Shown here: positions 1 to 10,309 of the stretch, one piece after another | Layout: every line of letters starts with the position of its first letter | How positions within the stretch are numbered: the stretch's first letter is position 1 | Assembly (NCBI RefSeq): GCF_010500845.1 | Contig: NZ_JAAAMI010000001.1 | Location: 372,001 to 436,000, forward strand | Origin: Flagellimonas sediminis | GTDB lineage: Bacteria; Bacteroidota; Bacteroidia; Flavobacteriales; Flavobacteriaceae | Direction of reading: 5' to 3' | Length of the DNA stretch: 64,000 bases | Program-made: the position numbers and the translations under genes | The notes under the pieces: generated by a model | What the model was told of the DNA's origin: nothing | What the model saw: only the letters and a program-made list of their open reading frames with translations | The model's database searches: none

Positions 1-612
1 GTGGATGATTTCAACTACGAATCGTTGCACCAACCCATTGGAGCCTATGCGTTCCATAATAGCACCAGTGAAGGAAAGTCGTTCATGTTGGTGCGTTTCA
101 AGTCCGGGAATTTGGCCAATACGGTCGCCGACCTTAAAAGTACGTTCACCAGAATTGTTCCCAATCTAGATTTCAACTATTCCTTCTTAGATCAAAATAT
201 TGCACGAATGTATGCTCGTGAAAAGCGCGCGGGACAGATCAGCATTGTATTCTGCATATTGGCCATTTTTGTGGCGGCTTTGGGCCTTTTTGGTTTGGCA
301 GCTTATACAGCGGAACAGCGCAGAAAGGAAATCGGCATTCGAAAAGTATTGGGGGCTTCCGTAGGCAAGATCAGCCAAATGCTTTCCATGGATTTTGCCA
401 AGCTGGTCCTTATCGCCTTGCTCATCGGTTTTCCGGTGGCCTACCTTTCCATGGAAAACTGGCTACAGGGATTCGCCTATAGAATTGATTTGCAATGGTG
501 GGTTTTTGCTCTTGCCGGCACCGTTGCACTGGGCATTGCACTATTAACGGTAAGTTTCCAATCCATCAGGGCCGCCCTGACCAATCCCACTAAAAGTTTA
601 CGCGCCGAATGA
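1..612 (+). CDS. FtsX/MacB-type ABC permease, 3' fragment (array gene 1)
   Basis: Only the last 203 codons are in the window. The GTG at base 1 is an internal codon and not a start. The visible part holds the end of the second periplasmic domain, a membrane segment at about fragment residues 80-101, the cytoplasmic signature KEIGIRKVLGAS at 109-120, and two further membrane segments, ending NPTKSLRAE. The last 45 residues resemble the gene at 3062 (AYRID-x-QWWVFALAG shared) more than the direct neighbour at 645. The next gene starts 32 bases downstream behind an A-rich leader. Confidence 0.9.
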   Translation: MDDFNYESLHQPIGAYAFHNSTSEGKSFMLVRFKSGNLANTVADLKSTFTRIVPNLDFNYSFLDQNIARMYAREKRAGQISIVFCILAIFVAALGLFGLAAYTAEQRRKEIGIRKVLGASVGKISQMLSMDFAKLVLIALLIGFPVAYLSMENWLQGFAYRIDLQWWVFALAGTVALGIALLTVSFQSIRAALTNPTKSLRAE

Positions 613-644
613 CATAAAAAACATCATCATAAAAACAAACCATC

Positions 645-3026
645 ATGATCAAGACACATCTTAAAATAGCCTGGCGAAACCTTAGGAGAAATCCTTTGTT
701 TTCACTGATAAACATATTAGGGCTTTCCACAGGACTGGCCAGTGCTTTTCTCATATTTTTTTGGGTTACTGATGAAATGATGGTCGATACGTTTCATGAA
801 AATGACCCTCACCTTTATCAGATCCTGATGAGGAGCGAGGAAAATGGAGTGATCAAAATTCATGAAGGCACACAGGGGCCCCTTTCCGAAGCTTTGGAAA
901 AAGATCTGCCCGAGGTTGAAGACGCGGTTAGTGTTATGAACCTTGAGAGAGAGGGAATGGCAATCACTTTCTCCAATGAGGAGAATACTTTTAAAACAGA
1001 AGGGCTCTTTGCCAGTAAAAACTTTTTCAATGTGTTTTCCTTTCCCCTGATACGAGGCTCCATAGATCAGGTGCTTCAAGATAAGGATGCCATTGTTATC
1101 TCCGAAAACTTTGCCTTAAAACTGTTCGGTTCTGTTGACAAAGCCCTAAACCACCAAATAAAATATAGCTTCTTTGGCAAAGAACAGACCGGAAAGATTA
1201 CAGGTGTTTTTGAAGATGTTCCTTCAAACTCAACCATGAAGTTCAGTTTCGTAGGGACCAAAAAGAAATTGCTTGAAGACATTTGGACAAACGGAAAAGA
1301 ATGGTACAATACCGGCCCACAAACATACCTTGTCCTCAAACCCAACACGGACCAGGCGGCCTTTAATAAAAAAATAGACCGGTTCGTAGACAAGTATCTT
1401 GACGGCAACATGTTCAGTCTTTTCACAAGAAAATATTCAGATGCTTACCTGAAGGGCAATTATGTGGATGGTATTCAAAGCGGTGGAAGAATTACCTACG
1501 TTAGGCTCTTTTCTTTCATTGCCATTTTGGTCCTGCTCATTGCCTGTATCAATTTCATGAACCTTTCCACGGCCCGCGTTAGCAGAAGGTTTAAGGAAAT
1601 CGGCATCAAGAAAACGGTAGGGAGTACCAAAAAAACATTGGTGGTCCAATTTTTGACCGAGTCGGTTTTCCTAACATGCCTTTCCTTGATATTGGCCCTG
1701 TTATTGGTCTTTTTGTTGATTCCTGTGTTCAATTATGTTTCGGGCAAGGAACTCGATCTTGACCTTATTTTCCAAAATGCCCCTGTATTGATCTTGGCCA
1801 CATTGCTCACCGGATTGATCTCCGGAAGTTATCCTGCCTTTTATTTGTCCGGATTCAGTCCCTTGGCAACATTAAAAGGCACCTTTAAGAGCCATGGTGG
1901 GGAACTTTTTACACGAAAAGGCCTGGTGGTCTTTCAGTTTATGGCATCCCTCGTCCTAATCATATCGGTATTGATCATAAACAACCAACTCAACTTTGCG
2001 CTCACAAAACCCATTGGCTACCAAAAAGATAACATAGTCCAAATAGACCTTGAGGGCAAGGCCTATGACAACATCCCATTTTTCTTTGATGAGATTGAAA
2101 AAATTGAAGGTGTGGAACGTGTTGGTGGACTTAGCCAAAGTATTGTCCGGGAAGACGGCGGGTCTTCCACCTACGGCATTGACTGGGCCGGTAAGCCAGC
2201 GGATCTTGAGGTAGATTTTATTGTTCGTAATGTGGATGAAAACCTGACACAGACCCTTAACATAGAAATGGTGGAGGGGGAATCTTTTAACGAAAAACTT
2301 GGTTCTCCTGAGTCTTATGTATTGTTTAATGAGGAGGCCATACGGATAATGGGGTTGGAGAATCCTGTTGGAAAAAAGATAAACCTTTGGGGAGAGGACA
2401 AGACCATTCTTGGGGTCATGAAGGATTTTCATACTGCCTCGGTCATGCAACCCATTTCACCTGTGGTTTTTAAATATTCCCCTAACAATCTGGCCTTGGC
2501 AATGGTGCGGATCCATTCTGGATCGGAAATGAAGACCATTGAAAACCTAAAACGATTGTATACAGATTACAATCCTGGTTACAATTTTAACTTCACCTTT
2601 CAGGATCAAATGCTCAATGCTCAATATTCCTCAGAACAACGAATCTTATCGCTTTCCAAGTACTTTGCCATTCTTGCCGTTTTCATTTCGTGCCTTGGCT
2701 TGTTCGGATTGGCAGCTTTCAACAATGAAATGCGGATCAAAGAGATTGGTGTGCGAAAGGTTTTGGGTTCCTCCACCTATGCAATACTGCAATTACTTTT
2801 TCTGGATTTTCTAAAACTTGTCTTAATTGCCATATTGATCGCATCTCCCATTGCATGGTATCTTATGAGTGGCTGGCTCCAACAGTTTGCCTATAGAACA
2901 AACATTGGATGGGCCGTATTCGTGATTGCCGGCATATTGACCATTCTCATTGCACTGGCAACCGTAAGTTTTCAAGCCATTAAAGCGGCTAGTGCCAACC
3001 CTATTAAAAGTTTACGCACGGAATGA
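645..3026 (+). CDS. FtsX/MacB-type ABC permease (array gene 2)
   Basis: 793 residues with the complete plan of the family. Membrane segment 1 lies at about 18-41, periplasmic domain 1 (MacB_PCD type) at 45-285, segments 2-4 at about 288-308, 339-362 and 380-401, segment 5 at 427-447, periplasmic domain 2 at 450-672, and segments 6-8 in the last 120 residues. There is no cleavable signal; segment 1 acts as an anchor. The first cytoplasmic signature reads KEIGIKK (317-323), with Lys where most paralogues have Arg; the second is KEIGVRK (699-705). MacB-like permeases work as dimers with an ATPase and transmit force across the inner membrane, in export or lipoprotein handling. The substrate cannot be read from the sequence. 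The ATG follows the leader AAAAACAAACCATC, which recurs before the genes at 5501 and 10310. Confidence 0.93.
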   Translation: MIKTHLKIAWRNLRRNPLFSLINILGLSTGLASAFLIFFWVTDEMMVDTFHENDPHLYQILMRSEENGVIKIHEGTQGPLSEALEKDLPEVEDAVSVMNLEREGMAITFSNEENTFKTEGLFASKNFFNVFSFPLIRGSIDQVLQDKDAIVISENFALKLFGSVDKALNHQIKYSFFGKEQTGKITGVFEDVPSNSTMKFSFVGTKKKLLEDIWTNGKEWYNTGPQTYLVLKPNTDQAAFNKKIDRFVDKYLDGNMFSLFTRKYSDAYLKGNYVDGIQSGGRITYVRLFSFIAILVLLIACINFMNLSTARVSRRFKEIGIKKTVGSTKKTLVVQFLTESVFLTCLSLILALLLVFLLIPVFNYVSGKELDLDLIFQNAPVLILATLLTGLISGSYPAFYLSGFSPLATLKGTFKSHGGELFTRKGLVVFQFMASLVLIISVLIINNQLNFALTKPIGYQKDNIVQIDLEGKAYDNIPFFFDEIEKIEGVERVGGLSQSIVREDGGSSTYGIDWAGKPADLEVDFIVRNVDENLTQTLNIEMVEGESFNEKLGSPESYVLFNEEAIRIMGLENPVGKKINLWGEDKTILGVMKDFHTASVMQPISPVVFKYSPNNLALAMVRIHSGSEMKTIENLKRLYTDYNPGYNFNFTFQDQMLNAQYSSEQRILSLSKYFAILAVFISCLGLFGLAAFNNEMRIKEIGVRKVLGSSTYAILQLLFLDFLKLVLIAILIASPIAWYLMSGWLQQFAYRTNIGWAVFVIAGILTILIALATVSFQAIKAASANPIKSLRTE

Positions 3027-3061
3027 AATAACACTGTCATCATCAATCAAAGAAAAACATC

Positions 3062-5476
3062 ATGTTTAAAAACCATTTACGGATTGCCTGGCGAAACATC
3101 AAAAAGGACAAGCTCTTTACCACCATTAAAATTGGTGGTTTTGCCGTTGGAATAGCTGCTTGTCTTTTAATAGCCCTTTTCATCAAAAATGAATTGAGCT
3201 ATGATGTTCATTACAAGAACAAGGATCACATTTACCGTGTGGTCATGCAAGGAGTAATGGACGGGGAACAATTGAAGAGCGTTCATTTTCAACTCCCCTT
3301 TGCCGAAACCCTGCAATCTACCTTCCCTGAAATTTTGGAGGCTGGCAAAATAAACACAAGCGAGCTTTTTGGCGCTGGTAGAAGACCTTTTCGCCCTGTG
3401 GGTACCATGCAAAACAACTTTGAGGACGGTTTTATCTTCGCCAATCAAGGAGCTTTTGATATTTTGGAGTTTGAATTGTCGGAGGGCGATCCCAAGCAAG
3501 TACTTACCAGTCCACAAAGTGTGGTACTGACCGCTTCCAAGGCAGCCAAATATTTTCCAGAAGGCAATGCCGTGGGCAAGACCATTTTTCTTGATGACAA
3601 TTCCAACAGGCCCTATACCGTCACCGGTGTCATCAAAGAGAACCCTTCTGAAAAAACCCATCTCGATTTCAATTTTCTATTGGCCATTGAGGATACCAAC
3701 ATGAGTTGGTCAAATACCAATTATTTTACTTATCTGCTTGTTGATGACAATGCCGACATTCCCGCTTTAGAGAAGAAAATGGTATCCATCTTAGATAACT
3801 ATGTTATCCCGGCATACAAGGAAAGGATGAGGAGCACGGACTTCATGGAGGTCTTGAAAACGTTGGAATACAAGCTGCAGCCTGTTACGGATATACACCT
3901 GAAATCGGACATAAAAATGGGCGATGGGCTTAGGCATGGCGATATCCGTTTTGTTTGGCTCTTTGCCGCCATTGCCATTTTTGTGCTGCTGTTGGCTGTC
4001 ATCAACTTCATCAATCTGTCCACCGCCAAATCAGCCAATCGCGCCAAGGAAGTGGGACTCAAAAAAACCGTCGGGGCCTTCCGTGGCAATTTGGTAAGCC
4101 AGTTTTTGACCGAATCGGTGATCTATAGCTTTTTATCCTTTGTCATCGGTCTGTTGCTGGCCTGGGTTTTACTCCCCACCTTTAATTCCATAGCTGCCAA
4201 ACACATTGTAATGCCCTGGTCAGATTGGTGGTTCTTACCCGTGATCATCATGGCCGCTTTGCTGGTCGGAATTTTGGCAGGCCTATATCCCGCCTTCTAC
4301 CTATCCGCATTCAAACCCGTGAACGTGCTAAAGGGTTCGTTGAGTACAGGCAGTAAAAGTGGTAAGTTGAGAAGTGGATTGGTGGTATTTCAATTTACCA
4401 CATCGGTGGTATTGATCATTGGGACCCTTATCATCTATAAACAGATGAACTACATCATGGATAAAAAACTGGGGTTCAATAAGGAACAGGTACTGGTGAT
4501 CAAAGGTACCAACTTGTTAAAAGACAACACGGAATCCTTTAAGGAAAGATTATTGGGGTTGTCTGATGTAAAATCCGTGACCATAAGTGATTATCTCCCT
4601 GTGGAAGGATCCAAACGAAATGGAAACACTTTCGGAAGAATCAATGAAGGCAACCAAGAAATTTCAGTGCCCGCACAAATTTGGCGTGTAGATTATGATT
4701 ACGTGAACACGCTTGGCCTTCATATCCAAAAAGGAAGAGCGTTTTCGAAAGATTTTGCTAGCGATTCCACGGCTATTGTGATCAATACTACCATGGCCAA
4801 GGAACTTGGTTTTCAAGATCCAATCGGAAAACGCATCAACAACGGACAGGACTGGACCATTATCGGGGTGGTGGAAGATTTTCATTTTAAAAACCTGAAG
4901 GAAGATATAGTCTCACTATCCCTTGTGATCGGCAATAGCCCAAGTATCATGTCCGTAAAATTGAACAAGGGAGAAACCGCTCAGGCCATCAGCGATGTAG
5001 CATCCATTTGGCAAGAATATGTGCCTCAACAGGCTTTTGAGTACACCTTTCTGGACCAAGAATTTGCACACATGCACGACGACGTGCAGCGCATGGGAAA
5101 AATATTCAACAGTTTCGCGTTGTTTGCCATTCTCGTTGCCTGTTTAGGTCTTTTTGCCCTATCCGCCTTTTTGGTGGAACAGCGAAAAAAGGAAATCAGT
5201 ATCCGGTTGGTCTTGGGAGCTCCGTTCAAAAGCATTTACCAACTGCTGACCATGGATTTCATGAAATTGATCTTCATAGCCATAATCATTGCCACTCCTA
5301 TTGGATGGTATTTGATGAGTAGGTGGTTGGAAGACTTTGCATATAGAATAGACATTCAATGGTGGGTATTTGCCTTGGCCGGGGCCATTTCCCTGGGCAT
5401 TGCATTGCTCACGGTCAGTTATCAATCCATACGGGCGGGCCTGGTGAATCCGGCCAAAAGCCTGAGGTCAGAATAA
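3062..5476 (+). CDS. FtsX/MacB-type ABC permease (array gene 3)
   Basis: 804 residues. The first cytoplasmic signature is KEVGLKKTVGA; the second is KEISIRLVLGA. It is the only array member with Ser for Gly and Leu for Lys in that second motif. Periplasmic domain 2 contains SDYLPVEGSKRNGNTFGR and DFASDSTAIVIN, which align well with SSYLPTPSARSSGTF and HFASDSSAIILN in the gene at 12728, so these two look like sister copies although three other genes separate them. The C-terminal third is instead close to the fragment at 1-612. The gene starts 35 bases after the previous stop, at an ATG in an A-rich leader. Confidence 0.93.
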   Translation: MFKNHLRIAWRNIKKDKLFTTIKIGGFAVGIAACLLIALFIKNELSYDVHYKNKDHIYRVVMQGVMDGEQLKSVHFQLPFAETLQSTFPEILEAGKINTSELFGAGRRPFRPVGTMQNNFEDGFIFANQGAFDILEFELSEGDPKQVLTSPQSVVLTASKAAKYFPEGNAVGKTIFLDDNSNRPYTVTGVIKENPSEKTHLDFNFLLAIEDTNMSWSNTNYFTYLLVDDNADIPALEKKMVSILDNYVIPAYKERMRSTDFMEVLKTLEYKLQPVTDIHLKSDIKMGDGLRHGDIRFVWLFAAIAIFVLLLAVINFINLSTAKSANRAKEVGLKKTVGAFRGNLVSQFLTESVIYSFLSFVIGLLLAWVLLPTFNSIAAKHIVMPWSDWWFLPVIIMAALLVGILAGLYPAFYLSAFKPVNVLKGSLSTGSKSGKLRSGLVVFQFTTSVVLIIGTLIIYKQMNYIMDKKLGFNKEQVLVIKGTNLLKDNTESFKERLLGLSDVKSVTISDYLPVEGSKRNGNTFGRINEGNQEISVPAQIWRVDYDYVNTLGLHIQKGRAFSKDFASDSTAIVINTTMAKELGFQDPIGKRINNGQDWTIIGVVEDFHFKNLKEDIVSLSLVIGNSPSIMSVKLNKGETAQAISDVASIWQEYVPQQAFEYTFLDQEFAHMHDDVQRMGKIFNSFALFAILVACLGLFALSAFLVEQRKKEISIRLVLGAPFKSIYQLLTMDFMKLIFIAIIIATPIGWYLMSRWLEDFAYRIDIQWWVFALAGAISLGIALLTVSYQSIRAGLVNPAKSLRSE

Positions 5477-5500
5477 ATCATCAATCAAAAACGAACCATC

Positions 5501-7900
5501 ATGTTAAAGAATTATTTAAAAATTGCCTGGAGGAACCTTACCAAACATAAGGGTTATACCATCATCAATGTAGGTGGGCTTGCGTTGGGCATGGCCGTTA
5601 CCCTGATCATTGGACTATGGGTGAAGGATGAACTGAGCCATAACGACTATTTCACCAACAAAAACCAGATTGCCCAGATTTACCAGTCGCAGACCTTCAA
5701 TGGCCAGACAGGTACGGGCCCGGCTATTCCTAGACCTTTGGAAAAGGCCTTCAGGGATGGTTACATGGATAACTTCAAGCACTTGGTGATGTCCTCTTGG
5801 AACAACTCCCAATATTTAAAATATGGAGAAACCAGCATCTCACGTGATGGCAATTTTATGCAGCGCGAGGCTCCCGAAATGTTGGATCTTAAAATCCTGA
5901 AAGGGGAAAAAGACGGGGTTAGGGAAATCAATTCCATCATGTTGAACGAATCCACTGCCAAGGCCCTTTTTGGTGATGAGGACCCTATTGGAAAGACCAT
6001 TGAGGTCAACAGCCAATACGACATGATGGTAACGGCCGTGTATGAGGACATTCCCTTTAATGCCTCCTTCAACGATACGGAGTTCATCATGCCATGGGAC
6101 AAATATGTTTCCGTGAACGAATGGATAAAAAACGCAGAAGACCAATGGGGAAACAACTCCTTCCAAATGTTTGTGCAGATTGCGGACAATACCACCATGG
6201 AAAGGGTGACCTCAACCATCAAGGATGTTAAGAAAACCCTGAACAAGAACACGGAGGAATTCAACCCTCAATTGTTTCTTTTTCCCATGAAGGATTGGCA
6301 TCTACGTGGCAATTTTGAAAATGGAAAACAAGTAGGCGGAAGAATCAAATATGTTTGGCTGTTTGCCATTATCGGGGCCTTTGTGCTCCTTTTGGCATGT
6401 ATCAACTTCATGAACCTGAGCACCGCCCGGTCCGAAAAAAGGGCCAAGGAAGTAGGCATTAGAAAATCCATAGGATCTCAGCGCAACCAATTGATCAACC
6501 AATTCTTGGGAGAATCCTTTTTGGTGGTCCTTTTTGCTTTTGTGATTGCCGTGTTGATCGTTGTACTTTCCCTGAACGGTTTCAATGAGCTTGCCAAGAA
6601 AGAAATGTCGTTCCCTTGGAGTTCAGCAGGATTTTGGGGGGCCTCTTTGGCTTTCATTCTGTTCACTGCACTCTTGGCCGGAAGCTACCCCGCTCTATAT
6701 CTGTCCTCTTTCAGACCTGTAGATGTTTTGAAGGGAACCTTCAAGGCGGGCAAACACTCCGGATTGCCAAGAAAGGTCTTGGTAGTGGTTCAGTTCACTG
6801 TGTCCGTGGCCTTCATCATTGGCACCGTAATCGTAATGCAACAGATCAACTATGCCAAGAACAGGCCCATTGGTTATGACAAGGAAGGATTGGTACAAAT
6901 ACCGACCATGAGCCAGGATTTTACAGGCAAATTCGAATTGATGCGCGATGAGTTCATCAAGTCGGGCGCCGTCATGGAAATGTCCACCTCCAGTGCCCCT
7001 ACCACCAATATTTGGTCCAATCGAAGTGGTTTTAATTGGGAGGGCAAGCCAGAAGGTTTTCAGGAAGATCTCGCATGGACCGAGGTTTCCCCAGAATATG
7101 CCAAGAGCCTCAATTTGAAGATTGTGGAGGGAAGGGACTTTTCACGGGAATTCCCATCCGATTCCAATGCAGTGCTCATCAACGAGACCGCTGTTAAATA
7201 TATGGGGCTTAAAAACCCGATAGGCCAATTCATCAAAGATGATGACGAGGAAGACCCCAATCCGCCCCTGAAAATCATCGGTGTGGTACAGGATATGATT
7301 GCCCAATCTCCTTATGAGCCCGTAAAACAGGGCATGTATGTGTTCGATAAATATGGCAATGGCTCTTATTACAATTTGAGGTTGAACCCCAAGCAAAGTG
7401 CCAGTCAAAACTTGGCCATTATTGAGCGGGTGTTCAAGGAACATTTCCCCAATATTCCTTTCCAATATGATTTTGTGGACGAGGAATATGCCGAAAAATT
7501 CGCCTCTGAAGTACGCATCGGCACATTGTCCGGAATCTTTACGGCCTTGGCCATTTTGATCAGTTGTTTGGGGCTTTTTGGCCTAACCTCTTTTGTGGCC
7601 GAGCAGCGCACCAAGGAAATTGGGGTCAGGAAAGTGTTGGGGGCATCGGTTTTCAATGTTTGGAACATGCTCTCCAAGGATTTCTTGAAATTGGTGGTCA
7701 TCTCCTGTTTTATAGCTGTACCCATCGCTTATTACGTGATGAACGGTTGGCTACAGGAATATCCGTATCGTGTGATACTTAAATGGTGGATTTTCGGCCT
7801 TGCCATGCTCGGGGCCATGTTGGTCACGGTTATCACGGTAAGCTTCCAGGCCATCAAGGCCGCACGGTCCAATCCAACTAAAAGTTTAAGAACCGAATAA
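5501..7900 (+). CDS. FtsX/MacB-type ABC permease (array gene 4)
   Basis: 799 residues. The first cytoplasmic signature is KEVGIRKSIGSQ and the second KEIGVRKVLGAS, both close to consensus. Periplasmic domain 1 is unusual in starting without the common YDxFH motif; it reads LSHNDYFTNKNQIAQIY. Periplasmic domain 2 has an acidic run (DDDEEDPN) shortly before the conserved IIGVVQD motif, absent from the other copies. Membrane segment 5 lies in KVLVVVQFTVSVAFIIGTVI. The ATG is preceded by AAAACGAACCATC, identical to the bases before the gene at 10310. The next gene follows after only 9 bases. Confidence 0.93.
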   Translation: MLKNYLKIAWRNLTKHKGYTIINVGGLALGMAVTLIIGLWVKDELSHNDYFTNKNQIAQIYQSQTFNGQTGTGPAIPRPLEKAFRDGYMDNFKHLVMSSWNNSQYLKYGETSISRDGNFMQREAPEMLDLKILKGEKDGVREINSIMLNESTAKALFGDEDPIGKTIEVNSQYDMMVTAVYEDIPFNASFNDTEFIMPWDKYVSVNEWIKNAEDQWGNNSFQMFVQIADNTTMERVTSTIKDVKKTLNKNTEEFNPQLFLFPMKDWHLRGNFENGKQVGGRIKYVWLFAIIGAFVLLLACINFMNLSTARSEKRAKEVGIRKSIGSQRNQLINQFLGESFLVVLFAFVIAVLIVVLSLNGFNELAKKEMSFPWSSAGFWGASLAFILFTALLAGSYPALYLSSFRPVDVLKGTFKAGKHSGLPRKVLVVVQFTVSVAFIIGTVIVMQQINYAKNRPIGYDKEGLVQIPTMSQDFTGKFELMRDEFIKSGAVMEMSTSSAPTTNIWSNRSGFNWEGKPEGFQEDLAWTEVSPEYAKSLNLKIVEGRDFSREFPSDSNAVLINETAVKYMGLKNPIGQFIKDDDEEDPNPPLKIIGVVQDMIAQSPYEPVKQGMYVFDKYGNGSYYNLRLNPKQSASQNLAIIERVFKEHFPNIPFQYDFVDEEYAEKFASEVRIGTLSGIFTALAILISCLGLFGLTSFVAEQRTKEIGVRKVLGASVFNVWNMLSKDFLKLVVISCFIAVPIAYYVMNGWLQEYPYRVILKWWIFGLAMLGAMLVTVITVSFQAIKAARSNPTKSLRTE

Positions 7901-7909
7901 ATACTGGTC

Positions 7910-10288
7910 ATGATAAAGAACTATCTGAAAATAGCATGGAGGAATTTGGTGAGGAACAAGGTGTATTCATCCATAAACATTGTTGGTCTATCGTTGGGAC
8001 TTGCTGCATGCATGCTGATAGTTTTATACATAGGTCATGAATATAGTTATGACAAGTTTCATGAAAATGCAGATAATATTTATCTGGGCGAAACTGAAAT
8101 AACATTTGGTAAGGATCCCATTTACATGTCCCGTATGGCCTATTCTAAAGGTTCGGAAAGCAAACAGGAAATTCCTTCTATAGAAGATTACCTTCGGTAT
8201 AAAAAGAATTTTGAGAATGTTACCATCCAGAATCCTAAATCTCCTGAATTAAAATATTCCGAGGATAATTTCTTGTTTGCCGACCCCAATTTTTTTGAAT
8301 TTTTTACTTTTCCATTGGTTCAGGGCAACAAGAGCAACGTATTAAAAGCTCCTTTTTCCGCCGTTATTTCACAAAATATTGCAGAAAGATACTTTGGCAG
8401 GCAAAATCCAATTGGAAAGACATTTTTATATAACGACCAATATCTTTTTACGGTAACCGGGATTGCACAAAATGCTCCCTCCAATTCTAGCATTGATTTT
8501 GATTTTGTGGCATCCATTTCCAGCATGGCATCTATGGAGGAGTACAAAGAATCCTTAAATAACGATTATTCCGATTTCACCACTTATTTCTCTTTGGACA
8601 AATCAGCAGACCCTGCCCTTGTGGAGGGGGCGCTGCTCAATATCAGTGGTCAAAAAGAAGATGCACCTAGTGATGTAAACAAAAAATATCTTCTCAGACC
8701 ACTTACAAGTTTACATTTTGGGAGAGACTTTGCCAATAGTAGGTATATAAAAATATTTCCGTTGGTGGCCATCCTAATTTTACTTCTTGCCCTTGTAAAT
8801 TACGCGAGTCTCTCCACGGCACGATCCACAACTCGATCCAAAGAGGTTGGTGTCAGAAAAGTGTTGGGTGCCCACAGAAAGGCCATTGCTCTACAATTCT
8901 TTTTTGAATCGGCATTGTATACGGTCATTTCATTTGTGTTGGGATATTTTCTCTGTTTAACGGCACAACCATTCTTTTTTGGCCTTTTGGACATTCAAAT
9001 GGACAATTCGTTTTTATATGCCCCACAGATGCTTGTGTCCCTTGTGGTATTGCTCATCTTGACCATTTTGCTTGCGGCCATCTATCCCGCAATACTATTG
9101 TCCGCTTATAGACCAATGGTTGTTTTACACGGAAAATTAAATGCGCAGAACAGCGGTGCGAGCATTAGGAAGTTCTTTACCGTTTTTCAATTTGGCATTT
9201 CTATTATACTGATCATTTGTGCCATCGTAATCGATCGGCAAATGTATTTCTTCAGGCATGTAGACACTGGTGTTGACAGGGAAAACATTGTGATGTTGCC
9301 TTTTTCCGCTGCTGCTGGAAAGCATGTTGAACCTTTTAAACAGGAAATACAAACTATTCCCGAAGTCTTGCAATCCAGTATCGCAATTCTTCCATTGTAC
9401 AAGGGACATAATATGATGGGAGTCAAAAGTAACACTGATGATGAAATGATCTTTTTGCCAACACTCACTGTTGATGAAAATTTTATTTCGATGTTGAATC
9501 TGAAATGGGAAACTCCCCCTATCGATTCTCTTTTATTAAATGGCCGAAAAACTGTTGCCATCATTAATAAAATGGCCATTGAAAAATTAAATCTTGAGGG
9601 AAATCCGATCAACCAAAAAATAAACGGACAATATGAGATTAATGGGGTTTTAAAAGATTTTGTCTATACCTCTCTCCATCATAAAATTAATGCACTGTGC
9701 TTATTGGTAAGCAAGGGCGATAATGAATCTTCTCCATGGGCAGAGTATGGTGGGGTCGTCTATGCCAAAATCGCACCTAAATCCAACATCCCCTCTATCT
9801 TACAGCAAATGAAGGCAGTTTATGAAAAATACGATGCCGAAAAACCTTTTGAATACCATTTCTTAAATGAGACTTTTGACGCACAGTACAAGGCAGAGGA
9901 TCGTCTGGCAATGATTTTCAGTGCCTTCACGGGTCTTGCCATATTGATTGCGGTAATGGGCCTTTTCGGCCTAGCCACTTTTGTTGCCATACAGCGAAGA
10001 AAGGAAATCGGAATCCGTAAGGTTTTGGGGGCTTCCGTAAAGAGTGTGACCGCACTTTTATCCATAGATTTTCTGAAGCTTGTGATAGTCGCTATTATAA
10101 TTGCTACCCCCGCGGCATATTGGTTCATGAACCAATGGCTACAAAACTTTGCATATCGGATATCCATAAGTTGGTGGATGTTCGTCATAGCCGCTATAGG
10201 CACCCTGCTTATTGCTTTGTTCACCATAAGTTTTCAATCCATTAAAACGGCAACAGCCAATCCAGTAAAGAGTTTAAGAACCGAATAG
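7910..10288 (+). CDS. FtsX/MacB-type ABC permease (array gene 5)
   Basis: 792 residues. Signatures are KEVGVRKVLGAH in the middle and KEIGIRKVLGAS near the end. The middle signature has the LG form usually seen only in the second one. Periplasmic domain 1 carries the motif FFEFFTFPLVQG, followed by SAVISQNIAERYFG and VTGIAQNAPSNSS, typical MacB_PCD elements. Parts of the gene are AT-richer than neighbours: the line 9541-9600 has 21 G or C of 60, against 31 of 60 at 7561-7620 in the previous gene. That may mean a different history or weaker codon selection. It starts 9 bases after the previous stop, so translational coupling is possible. Confidence 0.93.
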   Translation: MIKNYLKIAWRNLVRNKVYSSINIVGLSLGLAACMLIVLYIGHEYSYDKFHENADNIYLGETEITFGKDPIYMSRMAYSKGSESKQEIPSIEDYLRYKKNFENVTIQNPKSPELKYSEDNFLFADPNFFEFFTFPLVQGNKSNVLKAPFSAVISQNIAERYFGRQNPIGKTFLYNDQYLFTVTGIAQNAPSNSSIDFDFVASISSMASMEEYKESLNNDYSDFTTYFSLDKSADPALVEGALLNISGQKEDAPSDVNKKYLLRPLTSLHFGRDFANSRYIKIFPLVAILILLLALVNYASLSTARSTTRSKEVGVRKVLGAHRKAIALQFFFESALYTVISFVLGYFLCLTAQPFFFGLLDIQMDNSFLYAPQMLVSLVVLLILTILLAAIYPAILLSAYRPMVVLHGKLNAQNSGASIRKFFTVFQFGISIILIICAIVIDRQMYFFRHVDTGVDRENIVMLPFSAAAGKHVEPFKQEIQTIPEVLQSSIAILPLYKGHNMMGVKSNTDDEMIFLPTLTVDENFISMLNLKWETPPIDSLLLNGRKTVAIINKMAIEKLNLEGNPINQKINGQYEINGVLKDFVYTSLHHKINALCLLVSKGDNESSPWAEYGGVVYAKIAPKSNIPSILQQMKAVYEKYDAEKPFEYHFLNETFDAQYKAEDRLAMIFSAFTGLAILIAVMGLFGLATFVAIQRRKEIGIRKVLGASVKSVTALLSIDFLKLVIVAIIIATPAAYWFMNQWLQNFAYRISISWWMFVIAAIGTLLIALFTISFQSIKTATANPVKSLRTE

Positions 10289-10309
10289 AAACCAAAAAAA
10301 CGAACCATC